Below, piece by piece: positions 11,642 through 22,720 of a stretch of 64,000 nt of DNA. The notes under the pieces are model-generated. The model was not told the DNA's origin. It was given only the letters and a program-made list of their open reading frames with translations, and made no database searches. Made by a program: the position numbers and the translations under genes. Numbering within the stretch: position 1 is the first letter of the stretch; the number at the start of each line of letters is the position of its first letter. This DNA is from Nilaparvata lugens. Taxonomy: Eukaryota; Arthropoda; Insecta; Hemiptera; Delphacidae. The stretch spans positions 48,439,685 through 48,503,684 of the forward strand of contig NC_052507.1 of assembly GCF_014356525.2 (NCBI RefSeq), written 5' to 3'.

Positions 11642-14130
11642 TACCCCTTGATCTGAAGAAACGTACTGAAGGAATCGCTGAGGTACATTTCGCTCACTAC
11701 ATGGAAGGCGTGCCGAGGGAGTGGGGTATCCACGGAATGGAAAATGCTATGGAGTGTATGGAGGTATTAAGCCTAACAACGAAGGACCGAGCACCGTCAA
11801 GAGCCGACTCTAGTACCGAAGAATTGTTAGAGATACTGATAAACAGAATTCATCAACGTACCGATTGGCACCCTGACACTAGACAGGAAATAATTCAAGT
11901 ATTCCGCAAAAATGCAGACGTTTTTTCCGAACAACCTGGCCTAGCTACTCACTTCAAATGTTCACTCAACGTTAAACCACACGACACGTATTACCGCAAA
12001 TCATACCCCATACCCTTCACCTATCGATCCGCCGCCATAGCAGAAATATCTCGCATGGAACAACTAGGAATTATAGAAGAATCCACAGCACCCTATAGTT
12101 TGCCGATTGTGTGTGTAGCCAAAAAGGATGGAACCGTGAGACTCTGTCTGGACGCTCGCGCCTTGAACCGCATATTGGATGATGACCGAGAAGGACCAGA
12201 CCAAATTGAGCAAGTTATGCAAACCTTCCATGGCAAGACCATATATTCAACGGTAGATCTGAGCGCAGGATATTGGCAAGTCCAAGTAGCACCGGAATCG
12301 CGCGATTATTTATCTTTCCTGTTTAATGGACGCAATTATAGGTTCACTCGTTTAGCGTTTGGATTAAGAAATGCTATGGCTATATTCATACGATGTTTGA
12401 GACAGGCGCTAGGAGACGATATCAGTGACTACTGTACATTATACGTGGACGATGGATTAATAGCCTCACAGAATATACGTGAACATTGCAAGCATTTAGA
12501 TATAGTATTTGATAGATTGATAAATTGCGGATTGAAACTCAAATTATCTAAGTGTGAATTTTTTGCGAGAGAGGTGAAATATCTAGGACACATAATTACA
12601 CCCACTGGCATATCACAGGACCCGGACAAATTATTAGCCATCAGACAATTTCCATCACCAACCAACCGTAAACAATTGCAAAAGTTTATTGGATTTTTAC
12701 AATTCTACCGCCGTTTTAATAAACAAATGTCACACTACACTGCTCAACTCAGTCATATACTGTCTAGTACCAAGCCTTGGATTTGGACTAACAAAGAAGA
12801 GATTATATTCCAACAACTAAAAGAAGCCTTCCTAAATTCCGTCGTGTTGAAACACCCTAACCTAAAGAAACCTTTTTTCTTGAATGTCGATGCATCAGAT
12901 TATGCGATAGGCGCAGAGATTTTCCAAGAAGATGAGCAAGGAGAGAAAGGAGTGTTAGCATTTTTTAGTAAGACACTTAATCCAGCCCAGCGTCGTTATT
13001 CTGTGACCGAAAAAGAGTTGTTGAGTATTGTGGAAGTATGTATTAAGTACCGGACATTGTTACTCGGCAATAAGATATTTATCAATACCGACCACAAAGC
13101 CTTAACATTTTTCAAGACAGCCAAATTGAATCACAACCGCTTATCTAGATGGTTTCTTGCGCTTCAAGAATACGACATCGAATTGACCCATCTGCCAGGA
13201 AAGAGAAATCAGACCGCCGACTTTCTATCCAGAGAAATAGACGCTACATATTGTCAAGATACCAATCTAAGATGTTTTGCCGTAAAAAGTGGAGAAAGCA
13301 TACCGTATCCTCCCAATATCCAACCACGAATTCATACCGCCATGTTAACACCTGAAAGAATCCGTATCGCCCAATATGAAGACCCAAGACTGTCCCGGAT
13401 CCGTGAACTGATGGAAGAAGGAGCTGCCGAACCGCCCGACTACCTGCGACAGTATACCCGCTACAAAGGATTTATGTTCCACCGACCGGCTAAAAATACT
13501 TACGACTGGCGCCTAATTATCCCCGCTAATATGGAAACAGATTTGATAAAAGAAGCTCACGAACGCATTGGACATTTTGGAACTACGAAGACCCTCCACC
13601 TACTAAAAGAAAGCTGTTATTTTAAAAGCATGCATAAAAAAGTGGCCAAAATAGTGAAAGCTTGCGATATATGCCAGAAAGCCAAATACCCGCGATACCA
13701 TATCAGAGGTGAAATGAATCCCATTCTCCCCAGCGCACCATTGGAATTGATATCAGCGGATATATATGGTCCATTGCCCATGGCGCAATACGGAAAAAAA
13801 TACATATTCGTTCTTACATGTGTTTTTTCAAAATATACCATGCTATTTCCCATAGGCAAATTGACCGGAGAAGTTTTGGCCCGATGCATAACGGAAAGAT
13901 GGACAAGTGAAGTAGGAAAGCCCAAACGAGTACTATCAGACAACGCAACCTATTTTTGTAGCAAGCAGTGGAAAGAAATACTTCACCTGGCTAATATTAA
14001 ATGGTCGAGGACATCTCTTTACAGCCCCAGCGCTAACCCAGTAGAGCGACGTATGGCAGAATCTCTCGTTTTATGCGGACGTACTGTAATGAAAAACACC
14101 AACAATGGGTTAGGTATATACCATTTTTAG
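11464..14130 (+). pseudogene. pol: pol, reverse transcriptase, RNase H and integrase core
   Basis: Long frame of 888 codons; its first ~60 codons overlap protease in another phase and are not genuine. RT: LCLDARALN, VDLSAGYWQ and the catalytic YVDD at about 12441-12452. RNase H: NVDASDYAIG (about 12882), TEKELLSI and NTDHKALTF supply the Asp, Glu and Asp. Integrase: an HX4H then CX2C zinc-binding domain (HERIGH, CDIC; 13559-13677), followed by Asp in ISADIYG, Asp in LSDNATYF and Glu in NPVERR, a full DDE triad. Near 14070 the sense shifts to another frame and this one runs out at 14130. All catalytic residues I checked are present; only frame breaks disable it. Confidence 0.93.
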
Positions 14131-14564
14131 AAGAATGCTATAATAATAGCCTAAATGAAAGCACCGGTCGTACGCCTTACGAGATCATATTCGGTAAAAG
14201 GAATAATACATTTATCGAAAAATTAATTGATTTTCCAAGATCAGAAGTGAGTAAGTTAACAAACCCCAATATCCATCATCTGGTAAGGTTAAAGCTAGAG
14301 CAGAAGGCAGATAGCAGAAAGAGATTCCACGACCGAGCCTATAAAATATTTTCATATAACATTGGAGATGAAGTTTTAGTAAAGAGCCACAGGTTATCAA
14401 ATGCTTTAGAGAAAGTAACTCGCAAATTCTTTTTAATTTATTCAGGGCCATTCACTATAGTAGCCATATCGCAGCATAACACAGTTCAGTTACAAGAGAG
14501 TGAGAACACGCACATTGTTTGGTGGGAAAATGTAGCCAATATTAAGCCATATCACAGAATTTGA
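14073..14564 (+). pseudogene. pol: pol, integrase C-terminal region
   Basis: Continues integrase in a shifted frame: an alpha-helical segment with PFLEECYNNS and STGRTPYEI, typical of the end of the integrase core. Next comes GDEVLVKS and a YSGPF segment corresponding to the GPY/F module of the integrase C-terminal domain. No chromodomain follows. The stop at 14562 ends pol. The overlap with the previous frame (14073-14130) marks a one-base indel. The C-terminal domain contributes to DNA binding and target choice. Confidence 0.85.
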
Positions 14565-15561
14565 AATAAATATGATAAGAAGTCAAAGGAAAACAACACT
14601 ATCAAGCCAATTACTAACCTTCCTTAATAAATTTAATATTGGTATAGGACCTCGTGGCAACAATCCAATGTTTTAATTCCTTCCAGCCGTTAGAAGCCTG
14701 CAATAAGGAAAAGAACAATTTTTAAATATGTAATTAAATTATATACATCAGATAAAAAAGGACACAAGCGGGGATAATAAAATTAAAATTGTTAATTACC
14801 TTTTTAAGAGAAAAAATTGAGCAGTTAGGTTAGTTATGAAAGTCGATAGCAAATTCTGATGTAACATGTAACACTATGAATTGTAGAACAGCGAACAGCT
14901 GACCAAAGCCACCCAAATCAAATGAATGTAATATCTGTTGAACATATGTTTATAAAAAGAAGTACTGTACCCAAAGAGTTATTTATTATTGTTATTTATT
15001 ATATTTATTAATGTCGATATATTTATTTATATGTTTTTATATTTATTACTTTTAATTATGCCACGTTTGTTACCTGAAAAGACTTAAAGTGAATACCAGT
15101 TACCAAAACCAAAGAGCCATTAGCAAAGAAAGTATTGTACCTGATGTATAGAAAATTATTTATATTAAGACCTAAGAAATACTATAAGATATAAGCCCAG
15201 AAGTTTATGAATCGAAATTATTGTCTAAAAGGAATCATTTATGAGAATTATGAAATGTGTGTAGTTAAGTTGGCAGCCCTGCAAGCGGCGAATTCAAAAA
15301 TTACTGTGTTGTAAATGGTGTCAGGAGGAGTACGTTTAGAAGTTTATATTATGATATTTTTATGTGTGTTGAGGAGGAGAATTTGTTATTGTTTTTGATA
15401 AAGGTATAAAGGAGATGCAGCAAATATGTCTGCGAAATGTGATAGAAGTAGGAGAGTATAATTTATAAATAAAGTATAGTGTATATCAATGTATTGAAGG
15501 GTGGGTTTTCATTAAAAACATTGTGATTCTCAAATATTTTGAATTCAAACCCAGGGGCGCG
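14565..15561 (+). other. retrotransposon 3' non-coding region, no env
   Basis: About 1 kb between pol and the 3' LTR without a meaningful frame on either strand, so there is no envelope gene. I do not see a clean polypurine tract against the LTR. The bases just before 15562 are CCAGGGGCGCG, and the nearest purine-rich stretch (GAGGAGGAGAA, about 15370) is ~190 bases upstream. Confidence 0.7.
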
Positions 15562-17553
15562 TGTAACATATTTAAATCTGGGTAGATGAAAAGCCCTAAC
15601 AGAAATAGTAATAGGTCTAAAAATAAAGTAATTGGCTAATATCGCCAAGCAGATAATAAACAAGATTAGATAGCATCAGCTTGTTCTGGCTAAATGGTAC
15701 AAGAACTTAAAAAGGATTTGAAGGAAGTTTACTACTCATAAATAGATTATTTATAAAATATTTGAAGATTGAGGTTAGGTAGATGTATTCACGGATCGGT
15801 GACCTAGAGATCGATCAAACCGAAGAACGTAGAATCTGACCAAAACCCCTTGGCAGAGCTTTATTGCATTCGGATGGTGTGCAATGTGAAAAAACACCCG
15901 TCCACGTGGCTAATTATTAGTTAGCATGGAATTAATATTAATATATAGAATATTAACTAGCATGCAAAGAGCATAAATAAAAAACCAAATAAAAATAATT
16001 TAATGTATTCAGGAAATAAGAGTTACCAGGCGCATGAATACCTAATAAAATTTGCATGCACCAATAGTAAAACGGCAGTTAATAGGCGGCAACTGTAGGC
16101 CAATTCAAAAATATTTATATATATTTATATAAATGTACTAGATTTTGTGTAAAAATTTGTGTAATCTATGTTATCAATATGGCTCGAATGCAAAGAAATT
16201 ATTAATCATATAATCTAAGCAATATTTTGGCATTTTTTGTAAGATCTATTTGAATTTAATGGCGGAGGATTGAGATATTTAAATTTTATGCTAATTTGAA
16301 AGTCGGAAAGAGGATCTGTAAAACTTGAGAAGGAAGAACCAGCACTCGCCAGCCAGATGCCACCATAAGAGGACCCCAAATATTTTAGAGCGAAGTACCT
16401 TATTAATAATTTTGTAAAAGTTAAAGTTAAAGTAAATTATTAAATTTCTTAAAAGACTTCGTGATGCTATTGTGAAGCAGAAGTCATTTTTCATTTTTAA
16501 TTAAATTTATAACCCCTTGGAGGAGACGATTCCGGCTACCATATTCCCGGACCACATGGAGTTGGATCGACATCGGCGGCTTACAAGAAGATTTTCGACA
16601 CGTGAGTGATTAAATTTGAATTTAGTGATGGGCGCCCTAGTGCTTCGAAATAATCTGATGATCAAAGCTAGCTCGCCGAAAGGGTTATTATAAATTAAGA
16701 AATTAATAAGAGTAATACTTGCGCAAGTAAAAATTAGTATTAAAGGTATTTAATTGAAAGAAAAATATATAGATCAATATTTTAGAAATTTCTATTTAAT
16801 CAAAGAAGTACGAAATCTAGGCTATCAAACGTATGCATACAATATTTAATTTTTTGCAATACAATTTGCGATAATTTATCATAGTTCTAATTCACTAGAT
16901 GAATGGCTCTACCTATTCCGTCAGGTGCCGAATCTTGCACCCTGAGATAAAAATATATATTCGATACAAATAAATCTACTAAATACTAGAGATTTTAATA
17001 TATAGATATATTTGGATTATTAGTGGCTAATTTATCAAGCTGATCTTAGAGCACATATTTTTGATTGAATTATCCAAGCCGACAAGTATTAGCAAGTACA
17101 TGTCACAGCTACATGCCAAAGAATGCATATGATTTCAAGATAAAGGCACATGGTAATGATTCGTGCCATAAATCTAGAATATAAAGTTAGCCTGTGATAT
17201 TTTTATTGATTTCAAATATTGTTCTATTTTTATATTATATTTTTTATCGCTCTATATATATTTTTTGCCTCGATTGATCTTTGCATTATTTGTGTAATAT
17301 ATGTGTGAAATTTTCATGGTGTGCAATTTATTTTATATTCCTCATCTCTATAGTATAAGTATCATTTATATATATATATTATTATTTATTGAATTACAAG
17401 AGTTTTGGAGAAGCCCATATCTAGGCCTATCAAGATTTTTTAAGACTGAATACTATTAGAAAACCAAGCCCTAATTATATTAAATCTCATGCTCTACCGA
17501 CTGATGCCAAGCAGGAGGCTAATCGTTATTTTAATATAAAGAATAACGTGACA
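15562..17553 (+). repeat. 3' long terminal repeat
   Basis: Right copy of the LTR, TGTAAC to GTGACA, nearly identical to 6607-8596. Differences I could see are scattered single-base changes and 1-2-base indels, many in A or T runs. It is followed directly by ATAT, the second copy of the target duplication. Confidence 0.93.
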
Positions 17554-17557
17554 ATAT

Positions 17558-17943
17558 ATATCACAAATCATAAATAATTAAGGATAATGAACATCAACAA
17601 ATTTTGAAGAAACCCAGTCCAATCAACTAAAAAGTTAAGCAGAAAAATAAAATTAAAGTAGCATAAGGGCTTAATCGTTTCCACATTGGTTGATACATAT
17701 GATTTTCAGTACATTAAAACAGTATTATTATACTGGAATACTGGAATTGATGGAAAGTTTACAAAGAAAAACAATAAAGAAGAATGAAAACTATCAACTT
17801 CATGGATGATGAAATAAAGTTAAAATTAGATTTTTAATTAAAGAGGCAGTTCTAACCTATGTCAATGGAACAGTACAAGATCAGTAAATACTTACCTAAC
17901 TGGGTTATTACAAGATTCAATCAGACATTAGATAATAATCATA
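17558..17943. other. AT-rich spacer
   Basis: No gene or repeat recognised between the LTR retrotransposon and the mariner-type element. Ends in TA at 17942-17943, the left target dinucleotide of the next element. Confidence 0.6.
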
Positions 17944-19986
17944 CAGGATGATTCTTAATTATGGTAAAATAATTTAATACATGATAGTAGAGGTAAGAAT
18001 AAGGAAAAAGTTCTTATATATATATCCATAAACGCTTCATTAGCGAGCTATACCGAGTGAAAGATTTCGCCCGGAATTCCGTTCCTCCAGTGAAATACAC
18101 CGATGCTGAATTGTTTGGGGACTAGTTTTTGGAAAACTTATGCTGGATTCATATGGAAAAATATCTGAAAAATTAAATAAAACTAGTCTGGAAGCTGTAG
18201 TGTGAGTAGTTTTTGTGAAAAAAGTTGAAATATGCAAAAAATCCAAGTAGAAAAACACAGACTTCTACGTTTGATGCCCAATAACTTTCTTCAATGACCA
18301 GTAAACAAATAATTTTTCGCAATAAAAATTGTAGAGAATTCAATTCTGAAAAGAATCATGTAGGCTGTGTAAACCAAATTTGAATAAAAGTTGAATAAAA
18401 TGTATTATTATGTAGTACATTACACCACAAAAATTTACTGTTTTATGAGGAGAGAACTAATAACTCATAGGATGTAGCTGATTGCAAATAAAACATGGAT
18501 TCATTTTGTTATAAATAAGAAAATATTCAAAAGAAATTATCAACTGATAGTTATTTTCAGAAATATTTTAGCTCACTGTTGAACAAAGCAACAAACTGTA
18601 AGTTATGCCTACTGTAAGCGCGATGTGTTTTTTGCTTTTGTCATTGCAATTTAATGTCAATCAATCTATTATTTGGAGGATACTGAAAGAGCAACAATTA
18701 CATTCATACCACCTCCAGAAAGTTCATACTCTATTGCCACGAGACTGTATTCCCCGTGCTGGTATTTGCCGATGGTTTTTAGAATTGTCAACCCAAACTT
18801 TTTAACAATCGTTTTATTTACCGACAAGGCACACTTTACAAGAACAGCTATCGTTAACGTCTACAATCAACATATTTGGGCAGATGAGAATCCTCAGGCC
18901 ATCAATCCTAATCGTCCACAACATCATTTTTTAGTAAACATTTGGGCAGGAATCATAGGAGATCATCTACTTCTTTCCGAGCTTTCTCCCAGGCTCATGG
19001 CATAATCTACTTGAACTTTTTGAGAGAGGAGCTATTTATCTTACTTAAAGATGTACCTCTTCAGTTGCGCCAAAACATTTGGTTTATGCATGATGGAGCT
19101 CCAGCACACTTCAGTGTTGCTGTTCGTGAACACCTGAATCACAGCTGAAAATTCCAAATCAATGGATATGCCGAGGTGGGCCAGTACCATGGCCAGCTAG
19201 TTCACTAGACTTAAATCCTTTGGATTTTTATATTTGGAGACACTTGAAACCTCGGTATACAATACTTCGATTGATACCATTGAAGAACTCCGATTAAGGA
19301 TTTTGAACGGAATATTTGAACGGGTCCGACAATCGATGAGAAAACGTCTGAACATAATGCATTCAGAACAACGGAGGTCACTTTGAACATCATCTTTAGT
19401 CTTTTGGTATAAGTTAAATGTCATTTAGATATGTTACATTCATATAAGAATCAAACTTTTCATAAAAAACCGAATTTTTTATTTGCAATCAGCTACAACC
19501 TATGAGTGATTAGTTATAATACATTTTATTCAACTTTTATTCAAATTTAGTTTACACAGCTTACATGATTCTTTTCAGAATTAAATTCTTTACATGTTTT
19601 ATTGCGAAAAATTATTTGTTTATTGGTCATTAAAGAAAGTTATTAGGCATCAAACGTAGAAGTCTGTGTTTTTCTACTTAGATTTTTTGCATATGCATAT
19701 TTCAACTTTTTTTCAAAAACTACTCACACTACAGCTTCCAGACTAGTTTTATTCAATTTTTCAGATATTTTTCCATATGAATCTAGCATAATTTTTCCAA
19801 AAACTAGTCCCCAAATAATGCAGCATCGGTGTATTTCACCAGAGGAACTGAATTCCGGGCTAAATCTTTCATCATGTATCGCTCGCTAATGAAGCGTTTA
19901 TGGATATGTGTTTATGAGAACTTTTTTTCTTATTTTTACCTCCACTATCACGTATTAAATTATTTACCATAATTAGAATCACCTTG
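17944..19986 (+). mobile_element. Tc1/mariner-superfamily element with long terminal inverted repeats, copy 1
   Basis: The left end CAGGATGATTCTTAATTATG and the right end (reverse complement CAAGGTGATTCTAATTATGG) are inverted repeats, each flanked by TA, the target duplication of this superfamily. The inversion extends about 450-480 bp: left about 17944-18420, right about 19500-19986, with clear divergence and small indels between arms. A DDE/D-type transposase pseudogene sits between them. At about 2.04 kb it is longer than a classical 1.3-kb mariner because of the long arms. The arms differ from each other far more than this copy differs from copy 2, so the insertion is old and the duplication younger. 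Confidence 0.85.
18605..19386 (+). pseudogene. mariner-like transposase remnant, copy 1
   Basis: Three frames cover one protein: a helix-turn-helix-like start (about 18605-18700), then NVYNQHIWADENP and IWAGIIGDHLL, then IWFMHDGAPAHF, then LDLNPLDF. Candidate catalytic positions are Asp in LFTDKAHF (codon 18823-18825), Asp in MHDGAPAH (19092-19094) and Asp in SLDLNPLDF (19208-19210), the last two about 38 codons apart. The order HDGAPxH then DLxPLDF is that of the cut-and-paste transposases widespread in insects. Frame changes near 18800 and 18990, a premature TGA at 19146 and a missing base at about 19248 make it non-functional. Confidence 0.8.
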
Positions 19987-20045
19987 TATATGCTTCCTTA
20001 GCATAGTTGAAGAAAATCAAATATAAATAGTAATGCCTAACATTA
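19987..20045. repeat. duplicated flank, first copy
   Basis: These 59 bases after the right inverted repeat recur at 21974-22033 after the second mariner copy with one extra A. Because this is sequence outside the transposon, the second copy arose by DNA duplication and not by transposition. Confidence 0.8.
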
Positions 20046-20352
20046 GCACAGTGTTAGACGGTGGGGGAAGGGTTGATGCCATATATACAGATCTTTCTAA
20101 GGCATTTGATACAATAAATCACAGATTGTTAGTTAAGAAACTCAGAGTAATGGGTTTCTGTGATAACTTAGTCAAACTTCTGGAGAGTTACTTACATTTG
20201 AGATTGCAGTATGTTATGATACATAATCATAAATCTGATTCCTTTTATTGTTCATCTGGCGTACCACAGGCTCTAATCTTGGGCCACTACTTTTTCTACT
20301 ATTCATTAACGATCTTCCTTCATTTGTTAAAAATTCTTCTTGCCTCATGTAC
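20046..20352 (+). pseudogene. non-LTR retrotransposon RT fragment in the duplication junction
   Basis: About 100 codons of RT palm: IYTDLSKAFDTINHRLL (conserved motif with the first catalytic Asp), then SGVPQ, then a degenerate stretch. The segment encoding NDLPSFVKN is out of frame. Sequence stops one codon before the catalytic YADD and joins mariner interior at 20345-20353. Jockey/CR1 type by motif. Both ends are breakpoints, so this is a captured fragment and not an insertion with its own 3' tail. Confidence 0.75.
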
Positions 20353-21973
20353 GCTGTGTAAACCAAATTTGAATAAAAGTTGAATAAAATGTATTATTAT
20401 GTAGTACATTACACCACAAAAATTTACTGTTTTATGAGGAGAGAACTAATAACTCATAGGTTGTAGCTGATTGCAAATAAAACATGGATTCATTTTGTTA
20501 TAAATAAGAAAATATTCAAAAGAAATTATCAACTGATAGTTATTTTCAGAAATATTTTAGCTCACTGTTGAACAAAGCAACAAACTGTAAGTTATGCCTA
20601 CTGTAAGCGCGATGTGTTTTTTGCTTTTGTCATTGCAATTTAATGTCAATCAATCTAGGAGGATACTGAAAGAGCAACAATTACATTCATACCACCTCCA
20701 GAAAGTTCATACTCTATTGCCACGAGACTGTATTCCCCGTGCTGGTATTTGCCGATGGTTTTTAGAATTGTCAACCCAAACTTTTTAACAACCGTTTTAT
20801 TTACCGACAAGGCACACTTTACAAGAACAGCTATCGTTAACGTCTACAATCAACATATTTGGGCAGATGAGAATCCTCAGGCCATCAATCCTAATCGTCC
20901 ACAACATCATTTTTTAGTAAACATTTGGGCAGGAATCATAGGAGATCATCTACTTCTTTCCGAGCTTTCTCCCAGGCTCAATGGCATAATCTACTTGAAC
21001 TTTTTGAGAGAGGAGCTATTTATCTTACTTAAAGATGTACCTCTTCAGTTGCGCCAAAACATTTGGTTTATGCATGATGGAGCTCCAGCACACTTCAGTG
21101 TTGCTGTTCGTGAACACCTGAATCACAGCTGAAAATTCCAAATCAATGGATATGCCGAGGTGGGCCAGTACCATGGCCAGCTAGGTCACTAGACTTAAAT
21201 CCTTTGGATTTTCATATTTGGAGACACTTGAAAACCTCGGTATACAATACTTCGATTGATACCATTGAAGAACTCCGATTAAGGATTTTGAACGGAATAT
21301 TTGAACGGGTCCGACAATCGATGAGAAAACGTCTGAACATAATGCATTCAGAACAACGGAGGTCACTTTGAACATCATCTTTAGTCTTTTGGTATAAGTT
21401 AAATGTCATTTAGATATGTTACATTCATATAAGAATCAAACTTTTCATAAAAAACCGAATTTTTTATTTGCAATCAGCTACAACCTATGAGTGATTAGTT
21501 ATAATACATTTTATTCAACTTTTATTCAAATTTAGTTTACACAGCTTACATGATTCTTTTCAGAATTAAATTCTTTACATGTTTTATTGCGAAAAATTAT
21601 TTGTTTATTGGTCATTAAAGAAAGTTATTAGGCATCAAACGTAGAAGTCTGTGTTTTTCTACTTAGATTTTTTGCATATGCATATTTCAACTTTTTTTCA
21701 AAAACTACTCACACTACAGCTTCCAGACTAGTTTTATTCAATTTTTCAGATTTTTTTCCATATGAATCTAGCATAATTTTTCCAAAAACTAGTCCCCAAA
21801 TAATGCAGCATCGGTGTATTTCACCAGAGGAACTGAATTCCGGGCTAAATCTTTCATCATGTATCGCTCGCTAATGAAGCGTTTATGGATATGTGTTTAT
21901 GAGAACTTTTTTTCTTATTTTTACCTCCACTATCACGTATTAAATTATTTTACCATAATTAAGAATCACCTTG
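20353..21973 (+). mobile_element. mariner-superfamily element, copy 2, left end missing
   Basis: Nearly identical to 18364-19986 of copy 1 but lacking the outer ~420 bases of the left inverted repeat. The right inverted repeat and the following 59-60 bases of flank are present. Visible differences include a 6-base loss near 20657, single-base changes and one restored base near 21232. At the left break TCATGTA is shared between the RT fragment and mariner sequence, a microhomology junction. Confidence 0.85.
20594..21371 (+). pseudogene. mariner-like transposase remnant, copy 2
   Basis: Same protein as copy 1 with a longer intact middle: 20749-21132 (127 codons) carries LFTDKAHF, the NVYNQHIWADENP segment and IWFMHDGAPAHF in one frame, because a base missing from copy 1 near 18997 is present here. 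The premature TGA after LNHS is shared with copy 1, so that stop predates the duplication. The final ~70 codons, with SLDLNPLDF and an HLKTSVYN segment, are in a different frame. Confidence 0.8.
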
Positions 21974-22033
21974 TATATGCTTCCTTAGCATAGTTGAAGA
22001 AAATCAAAATATAAATAGTAATGCCTAACATTA

Positions 22034-22720
22034 TTCACCGAGCGGAGTGAGGTCTAAGATTCAAGACGACGGTTTGGCATTTCTCTTAATGTTAAAATGT
22101 TTGAATGTTTGAATGTTTCAATGTTTGAATGTTTGATTGTTTGAATGTTTGAATGTTTGAATGTTTGAATGTTTGAATGTTTGAATGTTTGAATGTATGA
22201 ATGTTTGAATGTTGAATGTTTGAATGTTTGATGTTTGAATGTTTGAATGTTTGAATATTTGAATGTTTGAATGTTTGAATGTTTGAATGTTTGAATGTTT
22301 GAATGTTTGATGTTTGAATGTTTGAATGTTTGAATGTTGAATGTTTGAATGTTTATATATTTATATGTTGCGCATTTACGGCGAAACGCGGTAATAGATT
22401 TTCATCAAGTTTGACAGGTATGTTCCTTTTTAAATTGCGCGTCGACGTATATACAAAGTTTTTGGAAAAATTGCATTTCAAGGATAATATGAAAGGAAAA
22501 AGGAGCCTCCTTCATAGATACGTCAATATAAGAGTGAAAATCAGACTATAGAATTATTCATCATAAATCAGCTGTCGAGTTGACTACAAATTGCATGCCA
22601 TGACGCATGCAATTCAATATCTCAATGTAACTAGGTAAAAAATCAACAGCTGTGTAGACTATAAATTACATGCCTCATTGTATGCCTCATTGAATGCAAT
22701 TTTTATGCACTATTTAATGG
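22034..22720 (+). repeat. dispersed repeat carrying an internal minisatellite
   Basis: Unit starting TTCACCGAGCGGAGTGAG and continuing through GACGACGGTTTGGCATTTC into an 8-bp tandem array. After the array come GTTGCGCATTTACGGCG and further sequence to about 22720. It starts exactly where the duplicated mariner flank ends. Resembles a family I remember from planthopper sequence; limits are approximate and the class is unknown. Confidence 0.5.
22096..22356 (+). repeat. (TTTGAATG)n minisatellite
   Basis: About 32 copies of the 8-bp unit TTTGAATG with occasional variants (TTTCAATG, TTTGATTG, TATGAATG, GTTGAATG). Open in frame on the plus strand for part of its length only because the unit lacks stops. 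Confidence 0.95.

Larger units (their letters stand above)
6607..17553 (+). mobile_element. Ty3/Gypsy-type LTR retrotransposon, structurally complete, coding frames broken
   Basis: Two direct repeats of about 1.99 kb (6607-8596 and 15562-17553), each beginning TGTAAC and ending GTGACA, enclose gag and pol in the order protease, RT, RNase H, integrase, which defines Ty3/Gypsy. The element is flanked by the direct duplication ATAT (6603-6606 and 17554-17557), the 4-bp size typical of this superfamily. By eye the two LTRs differ at roughly 15-20 positions including small indels, so the insertion is recent. Even so, the coding region needs several frame changes. No env-like frame follows integrase. 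The very long LTRs recall the Osvaldo/Ulysses group, but I cannot confirm the clade without a tree. Confidence 0.93.

Noticed and set aside
22096..22356. CRISPR-like array
   Set aside because: Uniform 8-bp tandem repeats without spacers; a eukaryotic minisatellite.
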